Below are positions 8,312-16,575 of a DNA stretch of 64,000 bases, piece by piece. The stretch comes from JAKANT01 sp035502095 (GTDB lineage: Bacteria > Pseudomonadota > Gammaproteobacteria > Burkholderiales > Burkholderiaceae_F): NCBI GenBank assembly GCA_035502095.1, contig DATJUX010000010.1, positions 62,001 through 126,000 on the forward strand, in the 5' to 3' direction. Every line of letters starts with the position of its first letter. Within the stretch, counting starts at the first letter, position 1. Below the pieces are notes generated by a model. The model ran no database searches. It saw only the letters and a list, made by a program, of their open reading frames with translations, and was not told the DNA's origin. The position numbers were made by a program, and so were the translations under genes.

Positions 8312-11203
8312 TCAGCCTTGCACTGCCGTCGTTTCGCTGCTCGCGTATTCGGCCATCGGGACGCACGCGCAGAAGACATGGCGATCGCCGTAGACGTTGT
8401 CGATGCGCGCCACCGGCGGCCAGTATTTCTGCACCTTGAGGCTCGCCACGGGGAAAGCGGCCTGTTCGCGCGGATAGTCGTGCGCCCAGTTTTCGGCGGT
8501 CACCATCGGCGCGGTGTGCGGCGCGTTGCGCAGCGCGTTGTCGTCGCGATCCGCCCTGCCCTCCTCCACCGCGCGGATCTCGGCGCGGATCGCGATCATC
8601 GCCTCGATGAACCGGTCCAGTTCGTGCTTCGATTCCGATTCCGTCGGTTCGACCATCAGCGTGCCGGCCACCGGGAAGCTGAGCGTCGGGGCGTGGAATC
8701 CGTAGTCCATCAGCCGCTTGGCCACGTCCTCGGCGGAGATGCCGCTCGTGTCCTTGAGCGGCCGCAGGTCGAGGATGCACTCGTGCGCGACGTAGCCGTT
8801 GCGACCCGTGTAGAGGGTCGGAAAATGCGGCGCCAGCTTGCGCGCGATGTAGTTCGCGTTCAGCAGCGCGACCTGCGTCGCACGCCGCAAGCCGGCCGCG
8901 CCCATCATCGTGATGTACATCCACGAGATCGGCAGGATGCCCGCGGAGCCGAAGTTGGCGCCGCTCACCATGCCGACCGGATGACCCTTGCCGACCACCT
9001 CGCCGAGGTGCGCCGGCAGATAGGGCGCGAGGTGCGCGCGCACCGCCACCGGACCGACGCCCGGCCCGCCGCCGCCGTGCGGAATGCAGAAGGTCTTGTG
9101 CAGGTTCAGGTGCGAGACATCCGCGCCGAATTGTCCGGGCTTGGCAAGCCCGACCAGCGCGTTCAGGTTGGCGCCGTCCAGGTACACCTGCCCGCCATGC
9201 GCGTGCACGATGTCGCAGATCTCCCGGATCGCCTCTTCGAATACGCCGTGGGTGGACGGGTACGTCACCATGAGCGCTGCGAGGTCGCGCGCGTGCGCTT
9301 GCGCCTTCGCCTTCAGGTCGCCCACGTCGACGTTGCCGTTGTCGTCGCATGCGACCACGACGACTTCCATGCCCGCGAGGTGTGCCGATGCCGGGTTGGT
9401 GCCGTGCGCCGACTCGGGAATCAGGCAGACGTCGCGCTGGCCGGCGCCGCGGGCACGGTGATACGCGCGGATTGCGAGCAGGCCGGCGTATTCGCCCTGG
9501 GCGCCCGAGTTCGGCTGCAGGCTCACCGCGTCGTAGCCGGTGCACTCGGCGAGCATGCGCTCGAGCTGCGCGATCAGCTCGGCGTAGCCGCGTGCCTGCT
9601 CCGCCGGCGCATAGGGGTGAATGCCCGCGAATTCCGGCCAGGTCACCGGAATCATCTCGCTGGTCGCATTGAGCTTCATCGTGCATGAACCGAGCGGGAT
9701 CATCGTTCGATCCAGCGCCAGGTCCTTGTCGGCCAGCGAGCGCAGGTAGCGCAGCAACTCGTGCTCCGAGTGATGGGTGTTGAAGACCGGATGCGCCAGG
9801 TAGCCCGACGTGCGCGCGAGACCGGCCGGAACGGCGTCGCCGGTCGTGGCGTCGAGCGCATCGACGCGCGCGCTGGCGCCGAACACCTCCCACAGTGCCT
9901 CGACGTCGGCGCGCGTCGCGGTCTCGTCGAGCGCGATGCCGACGGCATCGGGCCCGATTTCGCGCAGGTTGATCCGGCGCGCGCGCGCGGCTGCGAGCAC
10001 GCGCGCCGCATCGAGCGGCCGTCCGGCCGCGCCGCGCACGACGAGGGTGTCGAAGAACGTCGCGTTGGTCGCCCAACCCGCGCCGCGCAGCCCGCCCGCG
10101 AGAATCGCCGTCAGGCGGTGCACGCGGCGTGCGATGCGCTGCAGGCCGTGCGGCCCGTGATAGACGGCGTACATGCTCGCCATCACGGCGAGCAGCACCT
10201 GCGCGGTGCAGATGTTCGAGGTCGCCTTTTCGCGCCGGATGTGCTGCTCGCGTGTCTGCAGCGTCAGGCGGTAGGCGGGCTTGCCTTGTGCATCGACGGA
10301 GACGCCGACGAGGCGGCCGGGCATCGAGCGTTTGTACGCATCCTTGCACGCGAGGAACGCCGCATGCGGGCCGCCGAAGCCGAACGGCACGCCGAAGCGC
10401 TGCGAGTTGCCAACGACGATATCGGCGCCCCACTCGCCGGGCGACTTGATCAGGGTCAGCGCGAGCAGGTCGGTGGCGGCAGACACCAACGCGCCGCGGC
10501 CGTGCACGGCAGCGGCGAGCGGCGCGTAATCGACGATGTCGCCGTGCGTGGCCGGATACTGGAGCAGCACGCCGAAGGCGTCGCGCGAAGCGAGCAGCGC
10601 GTCGTCGCCGACCTCGACGTCGATGCCGAGCGCCTCGGCACGGGTGCGCACGACGGCGATCGTCTGCGGGTGGCAGCCGGCGGACACCAGGAACAGGTTG
10701 GACTTGCTGCGGCACGAGCGGCGCGCGAGCGTCATCGCCTCGGCCGCGGCGGTCGCTTCGTCCAGCAGCGACGCATTGCTGATCTGCATCCCGGTGAGGT
10801 CGCAGACCATGGTCTGGAAGTTGAGCAGGGCTTCCATCCGGCCCTGCGAGATCTCCGCCTGGTACGGCGTGTACGCGGTGTACCAGGCCGGATTTTCGAG
10901 CACGTTGCGCAGGATCACCTTCGGCGTCAGCGTGCCGTGGTATCCCATGCCGATGAAGCTGCGGAACACCTCGTTCTTGCGCGCCAACGCGGCGATCTTG
11001 GCGAGGGCCTCCTCCTCCGCCACCGGCGCGGGCAGCGCCAGCGGCGCGCGCAGGCGGATCGATGCCGGCACGATGGCTTCGACCAGCGCGTCGAGCGAAG
11101 GCTGGCCGATCGCCGCCAGCATCTGTGCAATCTCCTCGTCGTTCGGGCCGATGTGGCGCGCGAGGAATTCGTCGTGGTTTTCCAGTTCCTGCAGTTTCAG
11201 CAT
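8312..11203 (-). CDS. gcvP: Glycine dehydrogenase (decarboxylating), P protein
   Basis: PLP-dependent P protein of the glycine cleavage system: it decarboxylates glycine and passes aminomethyl to the lipoyl arm of GcvH. The 963 residues from ATG 11203 match the full-length single-chain form (E. coli 957). Features seen: N-terminus HDEFLARHIGPNDEEIAQML, MSNASLLDE-like NASLLDEATAAAEAM, and the PLP-lysine region HLNLHKTFCIPHGGGGPGVG near residue 700. The glycine-rich block GSCTMKLNATSEM is also present. Last gene of gcvT-gcvH-gcvP; 47 nt separate it from gcvH. Confidence 0.97.
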   Translation of the reverse strand: MLKLQELENHDEFLARHIGPNDEEIAQMLAAIGQPSLDALVEAIVPASIRLRAPLALPAPVAEEEALAKIAALARKNEVFRSFIGMGYHGTLTPKVILRNVLENPAWYTAYTPYQAEISQGRMEALLNFQTMVCDLTGMQISNASLLDEATAAAEAMTLARRSCRSKSNLFLVSAGCHPQTIAVVRTRAEALGIDVEVGDDALLASRDAFGVLLQYPATHGDIVDYAPLAAAVHGRGALVSAATDLLALTLIKSPGEWGADIVVGNSQRFGVPFGFGGPHAAFLACKDAYKRSMPGRLVGVSVDAQGKPAYRLTLQTREQHIRREKATSNICTAQVLLAVMASMYAVYHGPHGLQRIARRVHRLTAILAGGLRGAGWATNATFFDTLVVRGAAGRPLDAARVLAAARARRINLREIGPDAVGIALDETATRADVEALWEVFGASARVDALDATTGDAVPAGLARTSGYLAHPVFNTHHSEHELLRYLRSLADKDLALDRTMIPLGSCTMKLNATSEMIPVTWPEFAGIHPYAPAEQARGYAELIAQLERMLAECTGYDAVSLQPNSGAQGEYAGLLAIRAYHRARGAGQRDVCLIPESAHGTNPASAHLAGMEVVVVACDDNGNVDVGDLKAKAQAHARDLAALMVTYPSTHGVFEEAIREICDIVHAHGGQVYLDGANLNALVGLAKPGQFGADVSHLNLHKTFCIPHGGGGPGVGPVAVRAHLAPYLPAHLGEVVGKGHPVGMVSGANFGSAGILPISWMYITMMGAAGLRRATQVALLNANYIARKLAPHFPTLYTGRNGYVAHECILDLRPLKDTSGISAEDVAKRLMDYGFHAPTLSFPVAGTLMVEPTESESKHELDRFIEAMIAIRAEIRAVEEGRADRDDNALRNAPHTAPMVTAENWAHDYPREQAAFPVASLKVQKYWPPVARIDNVYGDRHVFCACVPMAEYASSETTAVQG

Positions 11204-11250
11204 TGCTCGCACTCGGTCGTTTGAATCGGGATCGACTGGCGGCCGCAGTC

Positions 11251-11637
11251 TCACTTCTGCGCGGCGACGTTCTGCTTGTAGGCCTCCGGCGCGAGCAGCG
11301 CGTCGAGCGCGCCGGCCTCGTCCGGCTTCATGCGGAACATCCATGCCGCGTAGGCATCGGCATTGATGCTTTCGGGCTTGTCCACCAGCGCGTTGTTTGT
11401 CGCCGTCACCACGCCGGCCAGCGGCGCGTAGATGTCGGAGGCGGCCTTCACCGACTCGACCACCGCACACGCCTCCTCGGCGGCCACCTTGCGGCCGATC
11501 TCGGGCAGTTCCACGAACACGACATCGCCCAGCGCCTCCTGGGCGAAGTCGGTGATGCCGATCGTCACGGTGCCGTCGGTTTCCTTGCGCACCCATTCGT
11601 GCGAGGCGGTGTACCTGAGTTCGGCAGGAACGTTCAT
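11251..11637 (-). CDS. gcvH: Glycine cleavage system H protein
   Basis: Lipoyl carrier that shuttles the aminomethyl group between P, T and L proteins. The 128 residues begin at ATG 11637, preceded by GGAGGA at ideal spacing. The lipoylation site is intact: VVESVKAASDIYAPLAG, with Lys near residue 63. The start MNVPAELRYTASHEWVRKE and the C-terminal region ADAYAAWMFRMKP are normal for the family. Length is standard. A 158-bp spacer carrying a dispersed repeat separates it from gcvT, unusually long for the middle of this operon. Confidence 0.96.
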   Translation of the reverse strand: MNVPAELRYTASHEWVRKETDGTVTIGITDFAQEALGDVVFVELPEIGRKVAAEEACAVVESVKAASDIYAPLAGVVTATNNALVDKPESINADAYAAWMFRMKPDEAGALDALLAPEAYKQNVAAQK

Positions 11638-11710
11638 CGATGGGTCCTCCGGGTTGATAAGGGTTGTGTCAGGTCGCGAGAGCGCGGAGCGCGAGGAAGA
11701 TCTCGATGCT

Positions 11711-11746
11711 CGAAAGGCCGAGATTCCTCCCTGCGGTCGGAATGAC
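11711..11746 (-). repeat. Dispersed intergenic repeat, copy inside the gcv operon
   Basis: On the minus strand the element reads GTCATTCCGACCGCAG, then AGGAATCTCGGCCTTTCG. A near-identical element lies at 56705-56742 on the plus strand downstream of the DUF1329 gene. It sits in the gcvT-gcvH gap together with a small GC inverted repeat (GAGAGCGCGGAGCGCGAGG). Identity between the two copies was judged by eye. Confidence 0.6.
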
Positions 11747-11795
11747 AGACGGGGGTGCAGCCGGAACGAAACGGAACGGCCGCTCGACGCGCGCA

Positions 11796-12884
11796 TCAGA
11801 TCAGCGCCTTGCCCTGGCGCACGAACGGGTACTTGACGACGTGCGCCTGCGCCGCGCGGCCGCGCAGATCGACTTTCAGCGTGTCGCCGAGCGCGACCGC
11901 GCCGGGAACGCGCGCCAGCGCGATCGACGCCTGCAGGGTCGGCGAAAACGTACCGCTCGTGATTTCGCCCGGGCCGTGCACCGTCTCGACCGCCTGGTGT
12001 GCGCGCAGCACACCCTTGTCGACGAGGCGCAAGCCGACCAGCCGGCGCAGGCCGCCCGCCGCCTTCGCCCGCTCGAGCGCAGCGCGGCCGATGAACGCGC
12101 GTTCACCGCCAAAATCGACGGTCCAGCCCAACCCGGACTCGAGCGGCGACACCGACTCGTCCATGTCCTGTCCGTACAGGTTCATGCCGGCTTCGAGGCG
12201 CAGCGTGTCGCGCGCGCCGAGACCGCACGGCGCAACGCCGACGGCCGCCAGGTCGCGCCAGAGCGCAGGCGCGTGATCGGCCGGCAGCATCACCTCGAAT
12301 CCATCCTCGCCCGTATAGCCGGTGCGGGCCACGAAGAGGCTGCCCAGATCGGCGGCGAAGAATGCGCCGAGCGGTTCGGTCGCATCGCGGGTCTGCGGTT
12401 GCACCTGCCAGAACTTCGCGCGCGCATTCGGCCCTTGCACCGCGATCATCGCCAGGTCGCGGCGCGGCGCGACGGTGAGATGAAAACCGCGGTCCGCGCG
12501 CGCCGCCTCGATCCACGCGAGATCCTTCTCCGCGGTCCCCGCATTGACGACGATGCGGTAGCGATCGTCGGCGAAGAAATAGATGATCAGGTCGTCGACG
12601 CAGCCGCCCGCCTCGTTGAGCATGGTCGTGTAGAGCGCCTTGCCGGCGACGGTCAGCTTGTCGACGTTGTTCGCCACCAGGATGCGCAGGAAGCGACGGG
12701 CATCGGGTCCATGCAGGTCCACCGGGCACATGTGCGACACGTCGAACATGCCGGCGTCGCGGCGTACCGCGTGGTGCTCCTCGATCTGCGAGCCGTAGTT
12801 GACCGGCATTTCCCAGCCGCCAAAATCGACCAGGCGCGCACCCGCGGCGACGTGGGTATCGAAAAGAGGCGTTCGCTTCAGCAT
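11796..12884 (-). CDS. gcvT: Aminomethyltransferase, T protein of glycine cleavage
   Basis: Transfers the one-carbon unit from aminomethyl-GcvH to tetrahydrofolate, releasing ammonia. The 362 residues (family about 360-370) start LKRTPLFDTHVAAGARLVDFGGWEMPVNYG. Folate-site and core motifs are visible: GMFDVSHM near residue 45, RTGYTGEDGFEV near 190, GLGARDTLRLEAGMNLYGQD near 225, and the C-terminal barrel GEITSGTFSPTL. First gene of the operon; a tandem glycine riboswitch ends about 45 nt upstream of its start, so expression should rise with glycine. Confidence 0.97.
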   Translation of the reverse strand: MLKRTPLFDTHVAAGARLVDFGGWEMPVNYGSQIEEHHAVRRDAGMFDVSHMCPVDLHGPDARRFLRILVANNVDKLTVAGKALYTTMLNEAGGCVDDLIIYFFADDRYRIVVNAGTAEKDLAWIEAARADRGFHLTVAPRRDLAMIAVQGPNARAKFWQVQPQTRDATEPLGAFFAADLGSLFVARTGYTGEDGFEVMLPADHAPALWRDLAAVGVAPCGLGARDTLRLEAGMNLYGQDMDESVSPLESGLGWTVDFGGERAFIGRAALERAKAAGGLRRLVGLRLVDKGVLRAHQAVETVHGPGEITSGTFSPTLQASIALARVPGAVALGDTLKVDLRGRAAQAHVVKYPFVRQGKALI

Positions 12885-12929
12885 CGGCAGTCCCAGGCAA
12901 GGAAGCGGGCACCGGCCAGCGGACGGTGC

Positions 12930-13112
12930 CTGCCCCTCTGTCCTTCTGCCTGAGAGTTTGGACCCCAGCGGGCCGCTGCCCCTTCGGCGCCGGACCGTAC
13001 GGTCCGGTCTCTCCAGAGTCGCTCGCGCGCGTTGGTTCTTGAACCTGAGCGATTACGGGCGTTGCGCCTTCGGCGGTGACTGCATGCGGTCACGCTCTCC
13101 CAACGCGCGCTT
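12930..13112 (-). promoter_or_regulatory. Tandem glycine riboswitch controlling gcvT-gcvH-gcvP
   Basis: Read on the minus strand, aptamer I begins GGGAGAGCGTGACCGC and contains GCCGAAGGCGCAA and TCGCTCAGGTTCAAGAACC. Aptamer II follows after a short linker: CTGGAGAGACCGG, then GCGCCGAAGGGGCAG and AACTCTCAGGCAGAAGGACA. The conserved blocks GGAGAG, GCCGAAGG and CTCAGGCA/CTCAGGTT in both halves match the glycine aptamer. The element lies directly upstream of gcvT, as in other betaproteobacteria. Cooperative glycine binding and ON-type control are known for this class, not shown here. Confidence 0.93.
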
Positions 13113-13182
13113 CGAGCGAGCACGCACGATACACGATGCCGCAGGCGCCGCGCCGACCGCGCGACGAACGGGGCGGCGAAGT

Positions 13183-13722
13183 TCAGGGCTTTTTCTTCGG
13201 CTTCTCCGCGGTCCGGGTGCCGGCGATGTACCGACCTTCGCTGGTGCGCGCGACGATCTGCTGCAGGTCGGTACGCACCGCCACCCAGGTGACCAGGCAC
13301 GGCTCGCCGGCCGGGGGCGTCACCGTCTCCCCCGGTTTGACCTCCTGGTACTTCACGTCGTACCAGAGCGTGAGCGTGCCCGTGTCGGCGTCGAATCGCT
13401 CCGGGCGCGAGGCATTCAGGCCAGCCTGGGCGACCGGCGCCGTCGAGTACGGCAGCACGACGATGACGACCGACTCGTGCTTGAAGTTGGTGGCGCCGGC
13501 TTCGTAGGGCGGCGTCGCCGAACGCGTCGCGCCGAGTACGCTCTGCCAGCGCCGCGCATCGCGCACCGACAGCACCGCCGGCGCCGCGATGGTGAAAGGG
13601 CATACGGGGTGGAAATCGGCCCGCGGCGTCGCAGGTGTCTCCTTGTCGGCCGCCGGCGCGGCCGCAGGCATGGCAGCAAGGCAGCAAAGCGCCATGCCCA
13701 TCGCAGCGGGCAGGCGCGGCAT
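13183..13722 (-). CDS. Small exported protein, possibly PrcB-like, third gene of a protease operon
   Basis: 179 residues from ATG 13722 (GGAGGG upstream). It opens with a signal peptide, MPRLPAAMGMALCCLAAMPA, cleaved in an Ala-rich stretch. The mature part contains ESVVIVVLPYSTAPVAQAGL, a strand LTLWYDVKYQEV and CLVTWVAVRTDLQQIVART. The pattern of strands and the 'WVAVRTDL' ending recall protease-complex PrcB-type domains, which bind or stabilise secreted proteases. I give that as a weak resemblance only. Position 25 nt after the 194-residue gene, itself 20 nt after a secreted S8 protease, supports a role with the protease. Confidence 0.6.
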   Translation of the reverse strand: MPRLPAAMGMALCCLAAMPAAAPAADKETPATPRADFHPVCPFTIAAPAVLSVRDARRWQSVLGATRSATPPYEAGATNFKHESVVIVVLPYSTAPVAQAGLNASRPERFDADTGTLTLWYDVKYQEVKPGETVTPPAGEPCLVTWVAVRTDLQQIVARTSEGRYIAGTRTAEKPKKKP

Positions 13723-13747
13723 CAGCACCCTCCAATCGGGTGCCGGT

Positions 13748-14332
13748 CTATTTGCCGGCCGTTTTCTGGTTGCGTGCCGCGGTACCCGAGGCCTGCGCAG
13801 CATCGAGCACCGCGAATGCATCGTTCGCCGAAATCCCGTAGTTGATCGGAATCTCCACCCATTCGAGATCGCTGCGGGCCTTCAGCGACCCGAACAGCGC
13901 CTTCAGCTCTGCCGGCGTACGTGCGACTACCTCGTAGACATTCGGCGGGACGATCTTGCGCAGGCCGTGGTAGCCGGCGCCCTGGATATCGGCGGGAAGC
14001 GTGCCCCCCTTCGGGCTGAATGTTATCTCGCCGGTCAAGAAACCCTGCGCCTGGATCGTGTGGTTGTACGCGACCCCGAGCGACTTCGGCGCGAACGGCG
14101 CATCGGCGCGAGCGACCGTGAGCCGATGCACGACGATCCTTCCGCCCGACATCATTTGCGGGGCCGCGCGCAGCGTCGGAAAGAATTCGAGCTTCTGCCC
14201 GCGGTCCTCGACGACCATCGCCGGATCGCGTATCGATGGCGCGGCTGGCGCAGGGGCCGGCAGCTGCGCCAGTGAAGGAATTGCGTACGCTGCGACGATC
14301 GCGACGCACGCGGCTGCGGCAACGTGTCTCAT
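13748..14332 (-). CDS. Exported protein of unknown function between protease and PrcB-like gene
   Basis: 194 residues with an N-terminal signal peptide (MRHVAAAACVAIVAAYAIPS, cleavage after the following Ala-Gln region). The mature chain has no cysteines or membrane segments and shows a beta-rich body (GGRIVVHRLTVARADAPF; GEITFSPKGGTLPAD) followed by PNVYEVVARTPAELKALFG, a helix-forming end. I do not recognise a family. Tight spacing (20 nt from the protease gene, 25 nt to the next) argues for a three-gene secreted system. It could be an inhibitor, a chaperone or a substrate of the protease. Confidence 0.6.
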   Translation of the reverse strand: MRHVAAAACVAIVAAYAIPSLAQLPAPAPAAPSIRDPAMVVEDRGQKLEFFPTLRAAPQMMSGGRIVVHRLTVARADAPFAPKSLGVAYNHTIQAQGFLTGEITFSPKGGTLPADIQGAGYHGLRKIVPPNVYEVVARTPAELKALFGSLKARSDLEWVEIPINYGISANDAFAVLDAAQASGTAARNQKTAGK

Positions 14333-14352
14333 CGTGGTCCCTCCGGCCGGCG

Positions 14353-16407
14353 TCAGTGACCGACGAAGCTGATCGTCTGTGCCACCGTTGCCGAAAGCAC
14401 GGTCTGAGTGCTGCAGTAGTCGAAGAACGTGAGGGTCCAGGTTCCGTTGACCGGCTCACCGTAGAACGCATTGGACAGGATGCGGAAGCCGGTCGCCGAG
14501 GTCTGCGCGAATCCGCTGGCGGCATGCAGAACGATCGACCTCGTTCCGGCCGGCGACACGAGCTCGATCTGGTCGCACCAGATCGCCGGGGTCGAATCGA
14601 TGTTCGGGAAGATGACCACGTGCTCGACGGTCGAAAACGCGGCCGCGACGGGAACGCTGAAGGAAAAGCCCGTGGTCGACAGCGCCGGAACGTTCAAGCC
14701 CGTCTGCGGCGTCGACGAATAGCTCGCCGATTGGACGGCGGGCAGATTGGTCGCATAGCTCTTCGCCATCGCGACGGCCGCACTCGCATCGACGCCGCCG
14801 AAGCCGTACCAGTTCGAGAACCAGAAGCCGGCGGAGTTCTTGACCCAACCCTGCTCGAGCGTGATGGTCTGGCCCGCAACGATGTCGGTGGCAGTGATCG
14901 CGGCGCGATTCGGATCGACGTGCTTCGCCGTCTTGGCGAGGATGTACTTGACGTCGCGCCAGCCGAGATTCGGATTCGCCTCGAGCATCAAGGCGATGGT
15001 GCCCGACGTGTTGGGCGTCGCGGAACTCGTCCCGTTCATCGCGGCGGTGTACTGGCAGTCCGCGGCGATGGGGTTCGCGCCCCTGTTGTCCAGGGCATTG
15101 AGCGACTGCGTTCCGCCGATGGTGTTGGCGCACCCGTTCCGGTTCGTCGTGACGATCGCCGGCTTGATGGCGTTCGGGTTCGAGCTGGTGGCGTAGTTCG
15201 AGTCGAGTCCGTACTCCCCGCCTGGCGCCGCCACCCACAGCGCCGAGCCGGTGGACGAATAGCTCGACTTGACGCCGTCGGCATTCAGGGCGCCGACCAC
15301 CAGCGGCGTGAATCCGCCCAGACGCGGGTCGTGCGCCGGATCGCCGCAACTGACGCCGTACTGATTTGCGAGCGCGCATGCGGTCGAGCTGGGCGCCCCC
15401 TCCCAGTTCTCGAAATCGTTGCCCGCGGCGTTGACCAGGATCGCCCCCAGGCCGCCGCGCAGCGTCTGCAGGTTCGCCGAAGCGGCGAGCAGAGTGTTAT
15501 CCACCGGTTGCAGCGCCGGCGCCGTCGCGCCAAAACTCGCGTTGAAGATCGCGTTGTCCTGGGACACGGTCATGCCGCCCATCGCGGACGCGTAGTTGGC
15601 GTCCGAAAAGGCGGCGATCAGGTTGTAGCCGCGCAGGCGCGCGTTGTACGCCACGCCGCGGCCGCCCTTGTTGTTGAACGCCACGGCCGCGATGATCCCC
15701 GCCACCGCCGTTCCGTGGTCGAAGCCGGGATCGTTGGCCGCGCGCGTCGGATCGCTGGTGCCGGTGACGAAGTTGAAGGAGTTGGCGGGGTCGACGTTCG
15801 CCGCGAGGTCCTCGTGCGCGACTTCGAGGCCCGAGTCGACCACTGCAACCTTGACACCGCGCCCCGTAAATCCCGCAGTCCATGCACCGGCGACGTTCAG
15901 GTCGTTGCCGGCGGTCGGCAGCACTGTGGCGAACGCTGATCTGCCCAGGTTCTGGATGTGCCACTGGTTCACGAGGAGCGGGTCGGTCATCAGCTGGACG
16001 CTGACGACGCCAGTCGCCGAGACCTTGCCGTTCGACACCGTCACGGTGAAAGAGTCGGACGTGCTCGTCGTGTTCCCGGTTATCGAGTAGCTGAAGCTGC
16101 CGGACATCGGATTGATCGACGCCGTTCCTGCCGTCGGATTGGTCGTCACCGCGTAGGTGAGCGGCAGCCCCTGCGGGTCGGTGGCCGTGACCGACCCCGA
16201 GACCGTGGATGCGGCGGTCCCGAGCACGTTCAAGGACACAGCGGTTGCCTGCACGGCAGGCGGCTGCGTTTGCCCGCTGTTGCCGCCGCCACCACCACCG
16301 CAGCCCGCGATTACGGTCGCCGCAGCGACGATGCAACTAGCGACGCCGCGGCGTACGCGGTACATGAGCTTGTCTGCGCCAGCGCTTTCAGGGTTCGACG
16401 GCTGCAT
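14353..16407 (-). CDS. Secreted S8 (subtilisin-like) serine protease lipoprotein with P/homoB domain
   Basis: 684 residues from ATG 16407, backed by GGAGCG upstream; ATG 16365 is an alternative that gives a tighter lipoprotein signal peptide. The lipobox VIAGC, followed by a glycine run, predicts an outer-membrane or surface lipoprotein. A cadherin-like domain (about 60-150: TVSGSVTATDPQGLPLTYAV) precedes the S8 catalytic domain. The triad is visible: Asp in VAVVDSGLEVAHED, His in DHGTAVAGIIAA, Ser in MNGTSSATPNTSG. The C-terminus has a P-domain signature (EPVNGTWTLTFFD), as in proprotein convertases. First gene of a three-gene operon. Confidence 0.9.
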   Translation of the reverse strand: MQPSNPESAGADKLMYRVRRGVASCIVAAATVIAGCGGGGGGNSGQTQPPAVQATAVSLNVLGTAASTVSGSVTATDPQGLPLTYAVTTNPTAGTASINPMSGSFSYSITGNTTSTSDSFTVTVSNGKVSATGVVSVQLMTDPLLVNQWHIQNLGRSAFATVLPTAGNDLNVAGAWTAGFTGRGVKVAVVDSGLEVAHEDLAANVDPANSFNFVTGTSDPTRAANDPGFDHGTAVAGIIAAVAFNNKGGRGVAYNARLRGYNLIAAFSDANYASAMGGMTVSQDNAIFNASFGATAPALQPVDNTLLAASANLQTLRGGLGAILVNAAGNDFENWEGAPSSTACALANQYGVSCGDPAHDPRLGGFTPLVVGALNADGVKSSYSSTGSALWVAAPGGEYGLDSNYATSSNPNAIKPAIVTTNRNGCANTIGGTQSLNALDNRGANPIAADCQYTAAMNGTSSATPNTSGTIALMLEANPNLGWRDVKYILAKTAKHVDPNRAAITATDIVAGQTITLEQGWVKNSAGFWFSNWYGFGGVDASAAVAMAKSYATNLPAVQSASYSSTPQTGLNVPALSTTGFSFSVPVAAAFSTVEHVVIFPNIDSTPAIWCDQIELVSPAGTRSIVLHAASGFAQTSATGFRILSNAFYGEPVNGTWTLTFFDYCSTQTVLSATVAQTISFVGH

Positions 16408-16575
16408 GGGCGTCGCTCCGAAATCCGCCAAGGTCGTGGATGGATGCAGCAAGCGAGCGCACTGCACAAGGCAGCGCCATGCTCGCGCAACTTCATCTTC
16501 GTCCCGTGACGCGCGCCGTGACAGGGCGCGCAAGGTCCACGTAAGCTTTCGGCAGCTCGGCCGAACGCACCGCGA

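Noticed and set aside
7004..9688. Plus-strand open frame of almost 900 codons opposite the Rieske, dioxygenase and gcvP genes
   Set aside because: It spans three well-supported minus-strand genes and the gaps between them, with no recognisable domain; a high-GC antisense artefact.
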